Assembly (NCBI GenBank): GCA_900404475.1
Contig: OUQQ01000063.1
Location: forward strand, 1 to 51,033
Length of the DNA: 51,033 bases
Origin: Spongospora subterranea
Lineage: Eukaryota; Endomyxa; Phytomyxea; Plasmodiophorida; Plasmodiophoridae
Direction: 5' to 3'
Part shown: positions 1-9,817 of the stretch, one piece after another
Layout of the letters: the number at the start of each line of letters is the position of its first letter
Position numbering within the stretch: the stretch's first letter is position 1
Made by a program: the position numbers and the translations under genes
Notes under the pieces: generated by a model
Told to the model about the DNA's origin: nothing
Databases searched by the model: none
Seen by the model: the letters and a program-made list of their open reading frames with translations, nothing else

Positions 1-108
1 TGAGCTGAGCATGCACATGTCCAGCCCGAGCACCGACAGTATGGTAGATGCAGTGGAGCGGCTCTTTGACGAATAAAATTATTAGAGATCCGCCGTCAAA
101 ATGCGGTC
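1..108. repeat. Direct repeat copy 1 (truncated at window start)
   Basis: Bases 1-108 match 1019-1127 almost exactly, with a few substitutions and small indels near the end. Read on +, the copy encodes the last 24 codons and stop (74-76) of the same reading frame that ends the ORF at 741-1094, so it is the tail of a second copy of that unit whose body lies left of the window. The offset is about 1.02 kb. Similarity stops abruptly after about base 108. Confidence 0.85.
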
Positions 109-740
109 TATGTCCGAAAAGTCGGTGTCGGCCTTGTTAACCTTGGTCAGGAGTCGTATTTATGTACGGGACGGCGGCGGCTTGCTTGAATCAGGCCGCG
201 TTCGAGGGCGACCACAACCAAGCCCTTCGCCATGCCAGAGAACTCTGGATGATCGTCAGCAAATGCCATGTTTTGAATAACATTGACCTGGTGCTCCGCC
301 GCAAGATGTCGTTGCGATGCGTGAACGTTGATGGTTTGCTTGCTTGGTCTTCCCTCCTGCTGATGATTTGCTAGTGGTGTACAGTATGTATGCGATAGTT
401 TTTTTGAACAAAAATGAGAACTCTGGCGGAATTCTCATGTCTATCATCGCCCCGCTGAGTCACCTTCGTGGGGCCAACTGACGTTCCGACAACAATGCCT
501 GTATTCCTGTTGTACCTACGGTACTCCAGGACACCTTAGAAACCGAACCCATAAACAATGTGACAAGCGGGTTTAAGAGGATAAAATTTTCAACCGATTG
601 ATCCTCTTGTTGACACATTAGCACCATTATTGAGGGAGTTCTAAAAATAGAATTCGTTTTCCTAAAATTGACAGTAATCTATTTATAGCGCGATAGCTCG
701 TTTGATTGTATTTTTCAAGACGCAACTTTCCTTTAACAAC

Positions 741-1094
741 ATGTTGGGGTCCAATTTCACGGCCCGAGGCTACACGGATGTGATGCGTCTAGACTACCAG
801 CGAGACTTTGCAGTGCTTGTTGCAGTGCTTGATGGCCGAAATGACCCGTCCACAGAGACGGTTGTAGACGAAATAATCGTACTTCTCTTATCGGGAGGTG
901 TCGGTCTACGTATGCCCAATGCATCTGTGGACGGGTCATTTCGGCCATCAAGCACTGCAACAAGCACTGCAAGTCTCGCTGCCCAATACCCTGGTAATAC
1001 TGCAGAGTCGTTCGAACCTGAGCTGAGCATGCACATGTCCAGCCCGAGCACCGACAGTATGGTAGATGCAGTGGAGCGGCTCTTTGACGAATAA
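741..1094 (+). CDS. Hypothetical ORF inside a repeated unit
   Basis: An ATG-initiated frame of 117 codons ends at 1092-1094. No known family was recognised. The two arms of a long inverted repeat (801-855 and 925-978) lie within it, so part of the predicted protein is the antisense of another part, which is unusual for a real gene. The last 24 codons recur at bases 2-76. It may be the remnant of a repetitive element rather than a host gene. Confidence 0.25.
   Translation: MLGSNFTARGYTDVMRLDYQRDFAVLVAVLDGRNDPSTETVVDEIIVLLLSGGVGLRMPNASVDGSFRPSSTATSTASLAAQYPGNTAESFEPELSMHMSSPSTDSMVDAVERLFDE
801..978. repeat. Inverted repeat, about 54-bp arms
   Basis: The left arm 801-855 is the reverse complement of 925-978 with a single one-base indel; the spacer is about 69 bp. 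Each arm also carries a short internal direct repeat (a CAGTGCTTG motif twice). Transcribed RNA would fold into a long, nearly perfect hairpin. Confidence 0.9.
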
Positions 1095-1127
1095 AATTAT
1101 TAGGGATCGCCGTCAAATTGCGGTCTA
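1019..1127. repeat. Direct repeat copy 2
   Basis: This is the full-context copy of the repeat at 1-108. It includes the 3' end of the ORF at 741-1094 and about 33 bp of downstream sequence. Confidence 0.85.
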
Positions 1128-1150
1128 AAATGCGATGATTCCACACGCGA

Positions 1151-1196
1151 TAGTGTCTGGAAGCTTTATCTTATAGTGTCTGGAAGCTTTATCTTA
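1151..1196. repeat. 23-bp tandem duplication
   Basis: A 23-base unit beginning TAGTGTCTGG and containing an AAGCTTT core occurs twice with no spacer (1151-1173, 1174-1196), both copies identical. Confidence 0.9.
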
Positions 1197-2509
1197 TAGC
1201 CGAACGCCGAGATCAAGTGAATCAGCTGCCCTAAAAGGCGTGGTTTCAGTGACACGACGGCGTTCGTGTTGCATTGCGGTGCCGTCCTATTCTGGATTTC
1301 GGGAAAGAACACGCAAAGGCGGATACATTGAAAGGCGTACCAAATCCATTGAAAACATCGGTTTTTGAATGCCACATGTGCCCGAAACACTTCGTTTTCA
1401 ACGATGTGAAGATTTAACGGAGCGAAAACCATGCCCGTGCCGCGTGTCCGGTCGCCGATTCAATTCGCAACGTTATTCAAGACGCCATGCACGAGCACTG
1501 GCCGCGCACGACCTCACTGTGGTCGTCTTCGTCGTTTCCGACTGGTATCTGGGCGCGACTTGGCCGTGCGGCAGCAACCCCACGCCCTTCGAAAACTGGT
1601 AATACTGTACTGTAGGTGAACACAAATCAATGGGTTACTGTGCGTAACTGAAACCTAGAAGCGACAGATTCGATCGTCGCGATCGTCCGCCGACGTGTGA
1701 TGTCGGGCAACGCGTTGAAATAGGTCGTCGGGAGCGACGCGTGCAAGCGCAGCGTCTGACGCCAGACGACTTCGCCGATGACGTCGGCGGTCTGTATTTG
1801 AGGAAATGGATCGCAGCAGGATCGCTGTAGCCGCCGTCGTACAAGGTGCTGCCCTTGCAGCTGTAGGCGGTGTTTTGGCCATCCCTGGCTGGTCAAGACG
1901 GTCGCAGCGATAGACGACCTCGATCTAAAAACTTTCTATACGTCAAAGCCAGTTCCAGATCGCGAATAGCGATGCAATTTATCACGACGGCTGGTTTCGG
2001 GATCAGTTTCGATCCTCCTCGCTATACGGCGAGGGGATGGCTAAACGCTTCAAATGCGCGCTTCCTGTCCAAGCTCGTCGGCTGTATTCTAGCTCGTCTT
2101 TCGACGATGATCAAGTTGTCCGGTGCTTCCCTCACATCATGGAGCGATCCAAGTCGATACCGAGCTTGAACAGCTCCGGCTTTCCGATGCGGACTGTCGA
2201 CGGTATCATCAGCAGCAGTCCCAACCGCGTGCAGGAACCAGGACATCGAGGCTGGTGCGTCCAAATACTCCAGTGTTCAACCTGGCTGGTGAGTGTCACC
2301 TACGCGGCCTCTTCTGGGCGTCGATGCCGTCGACACCTGCGCTGCCTCTTCTGGGTATTGGGACAAAGCGCGAGGGAACAGCATGCCAAGATTGCTTTTT
2401 TTGTACCCGTTTTCTGATTTGACGTCCTTGGCAACCTGTTATCCATTGAGAAATTGTTCGGATTTTCCCCACTAAAAATACTGGTGGTATCACTCATAAG
2501 TTCAAGCAG
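1197..2509. other. No supported gene
   Basis: Several short open frames exist on both strands, the longest about 126 codons, but they overlap each other, show no recognisable motif, and do not join through plausible splice sites. GC-rich segments near 1680-1900 look like decayed coding or transposon DNA, but I cannot assign them. Confidence 0.5.
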
Positions 2510-2746
2510 ATGTTGCTGCGTTTCAACCGTCCATTAACGCGTTCTTATGAGTTGACAGCTGAGACCGCCCTCGTCTGTGATTGCCCTTCGGCTCCCTCAC
2601 TGGAGCGCGCCATCTGTATACTAGATACTGATGCGTTCACCGACAAAGAGCTGGCCATGGCATATGAGGTCATGAAAAGCGAACGCAAAGCCAAGAGTAT
2701 TTGTGTGGTAATGCGAAAAGGAGCCGCCAGAGATATCTGGCTTTAA
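2510..2746 (+). CDS. Hypothetical short protein, 78 aa
   Basis: An ATG-initiated frame of 78 codons. The product is mixed charged/hydrophobic with two Cys near residue 23 (CDCPS) and an acidic-to-basic C-terminal half. No family was recognised and no flanking splice signals extend it convincingly. It could be a real small gene, an exon, or a remnant of transposon DNA like the Harbinger relic just downstream. Confidence 0.22.
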   Translation: MLLRFNRPLTRSYELTAETALVCDCPSAPSLERAICILDTDAFTDKELAMAYEVMKSERKAKSICVVMRKGAARDIWL

Positions 2747-3159
2747 CGATTGTTGTTTTCTTAAAACGAAGCGTATTGATGGCATTATAAGTTGATTGTT
2801 TCTTGATTTAAGCATCAAATAATTAGTCCACATCATGTCCGCAATTCTCTTTCGCCAGATCTTGACAGACATCAAACGCCTGGTGATTGTTTACCATTCC
2901 ATCCGATGCCTCCGTCTGCTGCTCTTCATCATAGAGTTGCACAAACGAGTAATCGCCGCTTTGTTTTTGATCAAACTGTGGTGGACGCAGAGCGCTATCA
3001 CCAGTTTCACTTAACATGAATAGGGGCGGGACAGTTAACACAGGAAAACGCTTTTTTCATTACCCTAAACATTCTCTCAAGAACGTTTCGCAGTTGATCG
3101 TGACACAGATTGAAAGGTTCTTCCGCTTTGGATCTGTTGAATAGGGCGAGATCTATCAG

Positions 3160-3662
3160 GCTCACTGCAGATGATGATGTTTACTTTCATTTCCTTGTTC
3201 CCATTGTTTGAGATGACATCGTACTGTTTCAGACATATCCGGCGTTCCCTCGACCAGGCACTCTCGAAAACCGCACCCATCAGGGGCAAATCAGTCCCAT
3301 CCGGGGGTACACATTGTGATAGTACACACCGAGCTAACAGCAAGGCAGTTTCGCTGAAAAAGCCTTTTCGGTCCCGAAATGGCACTGCAAAACGGCACAG
3401 CGTTTCCTGACGCTGGGGTTGCTGGAATGCGAGTACCGTCCAACGCACCGATGTGACCTTGAATGCGGAAAGAACTTCGGCCAGATGGCAGGGTGATAAA
3501 CGCCAGCCATTGTCACTAGAGCATCGACAACATCGTTGACGTGTCTTGGCAACGAATCAATATTGTCATGATATCGTAAACAACAAAGTTTTTTACCTGC
3601 TAATGCGTTCTCCCGAGTGTAAAAATGTTCTTGAGCACTTCGGATAATCGATTCTGGCAAAA
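3160..3662 (-). pseudogene. Decayed PIF/Harbinger-type DDE transposase fragment
   Basis: On the minus strand around 3473-3166 one frame reads GHIGALDGTRIP, then a stretch ending GPKRLFQRNCLAV, then GWD, a stop, and APDG. This order matches the catalytic core of PIF/Harbinger (HARBI1, DDE_Tnp_4) transposases: the first Asp in an (A/I)DGT motif, an R/K-G...QN..AV block, then a GW.GS..D segment carrying the second Asp. The frame is broken by an in-frame stop. An upstream frame (3660-3480) gives helical sequence of the kind preceding the core, but in a different phase. No terminal inverted repeats or flanking duplications were located. It is an inactive relic. Confidence 0.55.
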
Positions 3663-4449
3663 GATGTACAGGAAATACACACTGAGGTCGAAATATATAC
3701 TTCGCGGAAAGGCGATTCAGATGATAATAATCGTTCGTGTTGTTCCGATCGTCATAAAAGGTATGAGCTCTCCAAAGAAATGAAATGACTGGAATGCTGA
3801 GAGCGCGTTTTAGGATCGTATTGGAAAATTCAGACTATAATTACATCAGTGCAGACACAGCTGTATAGTGCTATCTGTGTCTGTTCTGCTACACAGTTGT
3901 ACAATGCCTAATGAGAGTTGTCGAATTCAGGTAATATGGGACTTTATTCCGAATACATAATCATGATTGAGCCCGTATTGCCTAATTTTTTCGTCGGTGT
4001 CTCAAACAAAACCATCCTTGAAAGATACCTCGATCAGGCCGGCGCCAATAAATCTGTTCAGCGCGATTCATTGATAACTCAATCAAGGCAGCGGGGTAAT
4101 GATTTAGTTTTGCTCGAGACTTCTCAAGGCGGCAATACAGTTCAAACCTGTAATCAATCACTAAATCACTCAACATGGTAGATCGATGCTACCCTAGGTA
4201 GATATCCCTGGTTGATCGGTAGAAAATCGAATGCGCTGTCACGTGATTTTGAAGATCGCGTTGATGGTCTGCGCAATTTTTGGATCTTGATGGACGCGGT
4301 TTTTCAATTAACGACTCAGGGACTTCGCAAGATTGCGTTGATCGACCTACGCTATTTATGTTGATTGACAGCGTTTGTGGTATGATGAGAAATATTGCGC
4401 GGAATATTAATCGCCGCGTCAACACCATTTGGACTTTTGATCGAGTTCA
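3663..4449. other. No supported gene
   Basis: AT-leaning DNA with only short shadow frames. A 9-bp inverted repeat (CAGACACAG near 3853 and its complement near 3880) could form a small hairpin. The right end is presumably the promoter and 5' leader of the gene starting at 4450. Confidence 0.5.
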
Positions 4450-4860
4450 ATGACAACGTTGAAGAGGTCTTCCGTAGATAAGTGTCACGATTCCCCTAAC
4501 CCCGGTCCGACGCCGTTCTCGTCGCCGGCCGTGTTTCCTTCCTCGAGCTTGAGCAAGGATCTTCTGCAGCTGCAGCTGAACCAGACGACAAACGAATCGA
4601 TTCCGTCGCTGCTTGATCGAGTACGAAGATTCCTGCCCGAGATCCAAGCTGCCAATGATCGGCTCGAGGAGTCGGACCGTATGGAGATTGCAGAGGCTGA
4701 TACAGAGGATCAGCCCGCGATTGACATGAACCTCCTCGTTGGTGTATTCGACGCAAAACCAACTGCCGATGTCGAAGCCACCACAGATGCCTTCCTTGGC
4801 AGAGGACGTTCCAGCAAGACGCCATACCCTGGCATCCAAGAGGTCGATTCTGAACAATAA
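4450..4860 (+). CDS. NOPCHAP1: NOPCHAP1-like (DUF4598) NOP assembly chaperone
   Basis: A single-exon ATG frame of 136 codons. The central helix LLDRVRRFLPEIQAANDRLE (about residues 54-73) followed by an acidic linker and IDMNLLVGVFD (about 94-104) resembles the conserved core of NOPCHAP1/C12orf45: an Leu-rich helix with FLP..AAN, then an I.MDL..GV motif. In that family the protein links NOP58 to the R2TP/HSP90 machinery during box C/D snoRNP assembly; that role is inferred here. The N-terminus is Ser/Pro-rich and the C-terminus short and charged, as expected for this small family. The stop lies about 100 bp upstream of the next gene on the same strand. Identification rests on short motifs only. 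Confidence 0.55.
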   Translation: MTTLKRSSVDKCHDSPNPGPTPFSSPAVFPSSSLSKDLLQLQLNQTTNESIPSLLDRVRRFLPEIQAANDRLEESDRMEIAEADTEDQPAIDMNLLVGVFDAKPTADVEATTDAFLGRGRSSKTPYPGIQEVDSEQ

Positions 4861-4962
4861 CCAATCCCAACCTAACCACCCAATAATTATAAACACCAAA
4901 TCTATCCATGAAAACCCCAATTTTCATTTTATCTTGACTAGATTTATGGGCTTGTGCTCGAC

Positions 4963-6329
4963 ATGATATTTTCGAAGAGCATCATGTCGATTCACAGCGC
5001 ATTATCATGTTTATCGAAAGGAGACTTAAGCGGCGCCATCTCGATTGCGGATCAGTCACTAGTTGCCGATCCCAGTAATTCATATGCCCGACAGTTTCGA
5101 GCGTGGGTTCACCAGCTGCAAGGCGGTTCAGCCATATCTCTGGCGCTATGTGATTACCTAGAATGCAGAAAGGACCGGCCGAACGACCCATCCGTTTTGA
5201 TCGATCGGGCCATCGCGAACATTTCCGTCATGAAGGAGCAGTTAGCAATCAGTGACTTAACGCAAGCGATGCTCCTCCCTAATGCGCCTTCGTTTGCGTA
5301 TTGGCTCAGAGCTCATGCATATCGACGTATCGGACAACTGGACGCGTCTGAAGCGGATCTGAATATTGCCATACAACAAGACCCGAACAATCTCGACTAT
5401 CGGGTCAGCAGAGCAGACTTATTACGTATTATGAGTTTGAACGACGGTGCCAAAATCGACGTCGACTTTGTATTGGAACGGCAACCAGATAACAAACACG
5501 CCAAACAGTAAGACTGATTATGAGATTTTTCTTAGAACCAGACAGTGACCGCTTAACGTCTGCAGAATTGATGCTTTGATATCAAAGCCAAAGACGGTTC
5601 AACATGGGCTTCTTCCAAAAAGAACCAAACCAGCCAATAGAGTATTCGAGCAATTACTTCTTGGAAATTACGACGCCGTGATCAGCTGCTGCACGGATAC
5701 TCCCGAGGACGCGAGCCTGTTGATGGCGAAATCGCTAGCACTTATAGCGACCGGGAAATTGCACAAAGCGCTGGAATGTGTGAATCGCGGGTTGATATTG
5801 TCTCCAGCGACCGCTGTTCTTTTTTACATTAGAGGTATTTTGAAGTTCTCGATAACTAACCGATACACCAACGGACCCATTAGGACGAATTCTCAAGCTG
5901 TTGGATAGGCCCAGTGAGGCGCTCGTCAATTTCCGCCAAGCAATAGATATTGATGAAACTTTTGAAGTAGCTGGCAAGGCGTGCCAGCACATTCAACGCT
6001 ATTTGGACGCCATTATCAAATTGAATGTGCAATCGGAACATCACAAGAAGATGCAATCATGGAGCTGTGAACAGGTACAGCTGCACCGTAATTTCCGCGC
6101 ATACCTGATTCGGGCTGATCATATATTCAAAAAGGTTTCGGCATGGTTGCGTCTCAATCATGTTAATGCCGAGAATGTTCGGCGATTCAAGGAATTTGAG
6201 ATCGACGGCGTTACATTGTCTCATTGTGACGACAACGATCTGCTCGCCATTGGAGTAAAAGCAGGTTTCGTTCGACGAAGAATATTGATTGCCATTGAGA
6301 ATCAAAGAAATAAAGAATCGGCAGAGTGA
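4963..6329 (+). CDS. TPR-repeat protein with C-terminal SAM domain
   Basis: Three exons, 4963-5507, 5566-5834 and 5884-6329, give 419 aa in frame. Introns are 58 and 49 nt, GT-AG, the second with CTAAC before its AG. Exons 1 and 2 encode repeated 34-residue helix pairs of TPR type: ALSCLSKGDLSGAISIADQS, then RAHAYRRIGQLDASEADLNI, and later LLLGNYDAVI. The last about 65 residues form a sterile alpha motif: WLRLNHV, FKEFEIDGVTL, NDLLAIGVKAG and RRRILIAI fall in the canonical order. TPR+SAM suggests a cytosolic scaffold; partners are unknown. ATG 4984 is an alternative start. The stop is only 29 bp from the convergent RPE stop. Confidence 0.8.
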
Positions 6330-6358
6330 TTGGGTTGAAGTAGTTTATCCAACTCAAC

Positions 6359-7323
6359 CTATGTAGGAATCCTATTTCCATCGATGACGGATTGTCTGAG
6401 CTTTTCAACCATTTCTGATGGATCGTCGGATGAAAAAATGGCAGTACCTGCGACAATGCAGTTCGCTCCAGCCTCTGCTGCTACTATCGTTGTGTCAAGG
6501 TTGAGACCCCCGTCAACTTGAATGTTGACATCAGGGAATGATTTTCGAAGTAATCGAACCTTGTCCATCATATCGTGGATGAACCTAGAATAGTTGTGGG
6601 GAAGAAAACATCTGTAGAGCTAAAAACTTACTTTTGTCCTCCAAAACCTGGTTCCACCGTCATCACTAATATTGTTTCGATCGAGGAAATTCGCCTGTAA
6701 AAAATAAGATGCTAACCTCACGTATTTGGTGACTGATCAATACTTCTCAATTAACGGCAATACAGCATCAAGCTGAGTATTAGGTTTTATGGCTAATCCA
6801 CATTTAAGTCCCGCTGATACAACAGCATCAATGACATGGTCAGCTTGTTCAAGGTTATCAAACGACTCCGGATGGAACGTCATTTGTGAAGCGCCAGCTG
6901 ATGCAAGAGGCTTTATAAGAAAAACCAGTTAAATGAACTGCATTAACAACCGATCATGTTGACTAGCAAACAACCTGAACCCATTGTAATGGATTTGACA
7001 CCATGCAATGGCAGTCGAGAAATGCCTCTTTAGAGTACCCATGCAGACTGGCAACAATTGGCGGGCCCATCGAGATATTGGGGACAAAATGTCTGATAAG
7101 AGATCATCATGATACCGCCCAACGCCCTTACTCAATACAAAATTGCACCTACCCGTCCTAAGAAAACAAAACTTCAAGAACTGTCACGAGCAAGTAGGTT
7201 GAATTGAACCATTATGTCGACATGCATCCAGTCTGCACCAGCGTCGAGCATGCGATCAACCTCATGACCCAGATTTGCAAAATCGGCCGCCAATAAAGAT
7301 GGGCAGATGCGGGGAGCTGGCAT
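6359..7323 (-). CDS. RPE: Ribulose-phosphate 3-epimerase
   Basis: Six exons: 7323-7210, 7157-7153, 7092-6975, 6910-6744, 6694-6632 and 6584-6359, giving 230 aa, close to the usual ~228. The enzyme interconverts ribulose-5-P and xylulose-5-P in the pentose phosphate pathway (cytosol). Family motifs occur in order: [14 protein letters not shown], the metal-site block [49 protein letters not shown] and AGTAIF. The DG of the metal-site block comes from a 5-nt exon; without it the frame breaks. Introns are 52, 60, 64, 49 and 47 nt. It is convergent with the TPR+SAM gene. Confidence 0.95.
7153..7157 (-). other. Five-nucleotide microexon of RPE
   Basis: GACGG lies between TTCTTAG and GTAGGT on the minus strand. 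It supplies the Asp and the first two bases of the Gly of the conserved MDG(H)FVPN motif. Flanking introns are 52 and 60 nt, like others in the window. Joining exon 1 straight to exon 3 loses DG and shifts the frame, so the microexon is required for an intact enzyme. Confidence 0.85.
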
Positions 7324-7531
7324 TTCAAGGTACTGGCGACGAACTACAGTACTGAACTTGATCCGATAAATGAGCGAGAAACGGAAATCTCGCGATCGTT
7401 CTGGACGAAATCGGACAGTGACTGTACAGACAGGGAAACACTGTACCAGAGTGTACACCTGTTACGACTGCGCAGAAGTATCGTAAAATGGTCACCGCGC
7501 TGATGTCAACAGTATGTCAACGCAAGTGTGG

Positions 7532-7967
7532 GGTGTCCACGGCTACGACTACGGCTACCGGTTAGCCGGGCAGAAAAGACAACTGACACTCAACTGACTG
7601 CTATGCCGGCTATTTTCACGGACAGAAAAGTAGAAGATAATACGTACCTGCGACGACGTAATGCATATGATGGGCCTCAGTGCTTTTCAAGAAATGCACT
7701 GCTGGCGCGTTGCTTTGATATGCATGGGATCATCTGTGCCATCCAAGAGTGTGACAGCAGTCATCTCGTGGTTTTCGGCAGGTCACGACTGAAGGACGAG
7801 ATGTTCATAATGATGAAGCTTCGTTCGTCGAACCGCTCGATAAATAATTAAAATACCCAGTACTGTACTTTTCTGTTAAATCAACAGTAAAACAAGATCG
7901 TTCACTAGTGTCAGAATAACCGGCTAAGAAACAATCTTTAGCCGGCCAGCCGTAGCCGTGAACACCT
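7532..7967. repeat. Possible small inverted-repeat element (MITE-like)
   Basis: GGTGTCCACGGCTACG at the left end faces CGTAGCCGTGAACACC at the right end, a 16-bp terminal inverted repeat with one mismatch. Both ends also carry further GGCTA/TAGCCGG motifs just inside. The 436-bp interior has no recognisable gene. A clear target-site duplication was not found. Confidence 0.4.
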
Positions 7968-8887
7968 CTAGCAAGTGTTCGGCCCCTCAACAGCAACACT
8001 ACAAACGATGCTGGTTTGGCGCAATATTTTTCATGACATCCTACAACGCACCAGAATATGGCTTCTTCTGAGAATGGTTCACAGAGAATGAGCAACGCGG
8101 CCATTTATCCAGCATTGATTTTTTATGAAGAATGAGTTATGAGCCTCGTTACTAGCGGATCCAATTTTTGAAAGTAAAACTAATGAGCGTTTTTGACAAG
8201 GTGCCGCGTCTTCCGTTAGAATATAACCTGATGAGTTTCGCCTGGATTTCGCAAACTGATCGGTTTTTCCTCTTCAATGAATGAGAACATTCATTGATTG
8301 CACTGGCAAGGTGACACTGAGTCAGATTTTCATGACCGTAAAGAGATTATTACTCGTTTTTCACCAGAAAAATGTTGCATAAACATACTGAACAACCCAG
8401 GTTTTATGATAATTCAGGCAAGTAGGTAGTAGGCTGGACATTCATAGCAGTTTCTATGCGTGTTAGATAGTTCAATGAACCTAATTCGACAAATGACAAT
8501 CGCTTGCCAAACCCGCGTGGGGATTCTATAGCGAAGACGGGTCGCCCGTACCTACTTAAAGGTTATACAGCTTCTGTCCTTGGATCCGTTGAGCAATGGC
8601 TTAACACCGCAATGTCATGGTCGAGCGTCGTCCCACCGGGTTGACAGGTCGGACTCCCTATCAAGTTTCAAGCACTACGAAGAAAATTCCTGGTTAAAAA
8701 AGCGGTTTGCTACAATAACACGTACCCTTGTTTTTCTGAGATTTTATCAAGTCAAAGGTTCGGCAGTTAGAATCGTCGCCAAAAGGAGTTTTCCGTCACT
8801 GACTGGATGACCAATGATAGAATGAAGCTCAATGAAAACCTCTCGAATTGTTTTTTGTGTTAATTGACAGGATTTTTGGAAAAGGGC
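7968..8887. other. No supported gene
   Basis: AT-rich intergenic DNA upstream of the gene at 8888. It contains only short random frames. TTAATTGACAG at 8860-8870 resembles an intron 3' end, so an unseen upstream exon of the next gene is possible. Confidence 0.45.
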
Positions 8888-9574
8888 ATGAAGCGATCAC
8901 TGAAACGATGGACCCCGCGCCATAAACTCGTAGTTTCTCCCGATCCGAAGCCCCGCTGTGCAACCAGCATCGCCACCCAAACGATTGCTCGGCCGCCAGC
9001 AGTAATCGCTAAAAACAATAACGCTCCGGGCTGGAATGAATTGGGGGATTATATCATGGATCCTGATATCGATTGTCTTGTGTCCATCGCTCAAGAAAAT
9101 ATGAGGTAATTTTGGTTTTACCGAATAAATCCGTCCAACGCATCATATTTGTCAATTAGGCTGCAAACGAGTATGGACTCGATGTGTCACGATCTTAAAA
9201 ATCAATACGAGAGCCAGATAACGTCGTTGCAAAACGATTCAGCTGACAAAGGTCGACAGATTTTGAATTTGAAAAAAACGGTAGTTAGTAGGGACGAAGA
9301 AATATGCACACTTCTGGACATAGTGTCGCAGCTAGAACACCGAAAAGGCATGCAAACGGATACAAAGAAGGACGAAAAAGATCGTGAGTTAGCTGAGTTG
9401 AGTCGATTTTCAGCAGATCAAAACAGGGAAATTACCAGGTTGGGCGAGGTTATTGACCTCCGCAACCAGCAAATTCAGTTGCTAGAGGATCATGGCAGAC
9501 GTCTCGCCAAGCAATTGGAGCTGGCACGCAATGCTTCTATCGCCAGCTGGCTTTTTGATGGATCAGATTCCTGA
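8888..9574 (+). CDS. Uncharacterised coiled-coil protein, about 210 aa
   Basis: Exons 8888-9105 and 9160-9574 join in frame across a 54-nt GT-AG intron. The N-terminal ~50 residues are basic and Pro-rich. GWNELGDYIMDPDIDCL follows, then from about residue 70 a long heptad-type coiled coil (for example EEICTLLDIVSQLEHRK, REITRLGEVIDLRNQQIQL, RRLAKQLELA), ending SWLFDGSDS. No known family was recognised. The Met at 8888 is the first in frame, but a splice-acceptor-like sequence just upstream leaves open an earlier 5' exon. It may be structural or cytoskeletal; this is only inferred from the coiled coil. Confidence 0.6.
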
Positions 9575-9817
9575 ATTTAATTCAATCAAATCGATATTTC
9601 CAGAGATGGCACATTGTAAAACAACATTTATTTTAAAGGTAGACGTTTACTAATCGACCTCCTCAATTCTGGGTGAGCCATGCATAATTTGCTGGCGTTG
9701 GCCGGTATTCAGATCTCTTCCTTCTTTCAATTGTATTAAAGAGGAAGACAGACCGCATTGATAGCCTCGAGTCCGTACCGCATCCTGGGCCCATACAATT
9801 CCTGCGTCAATGAGGCT

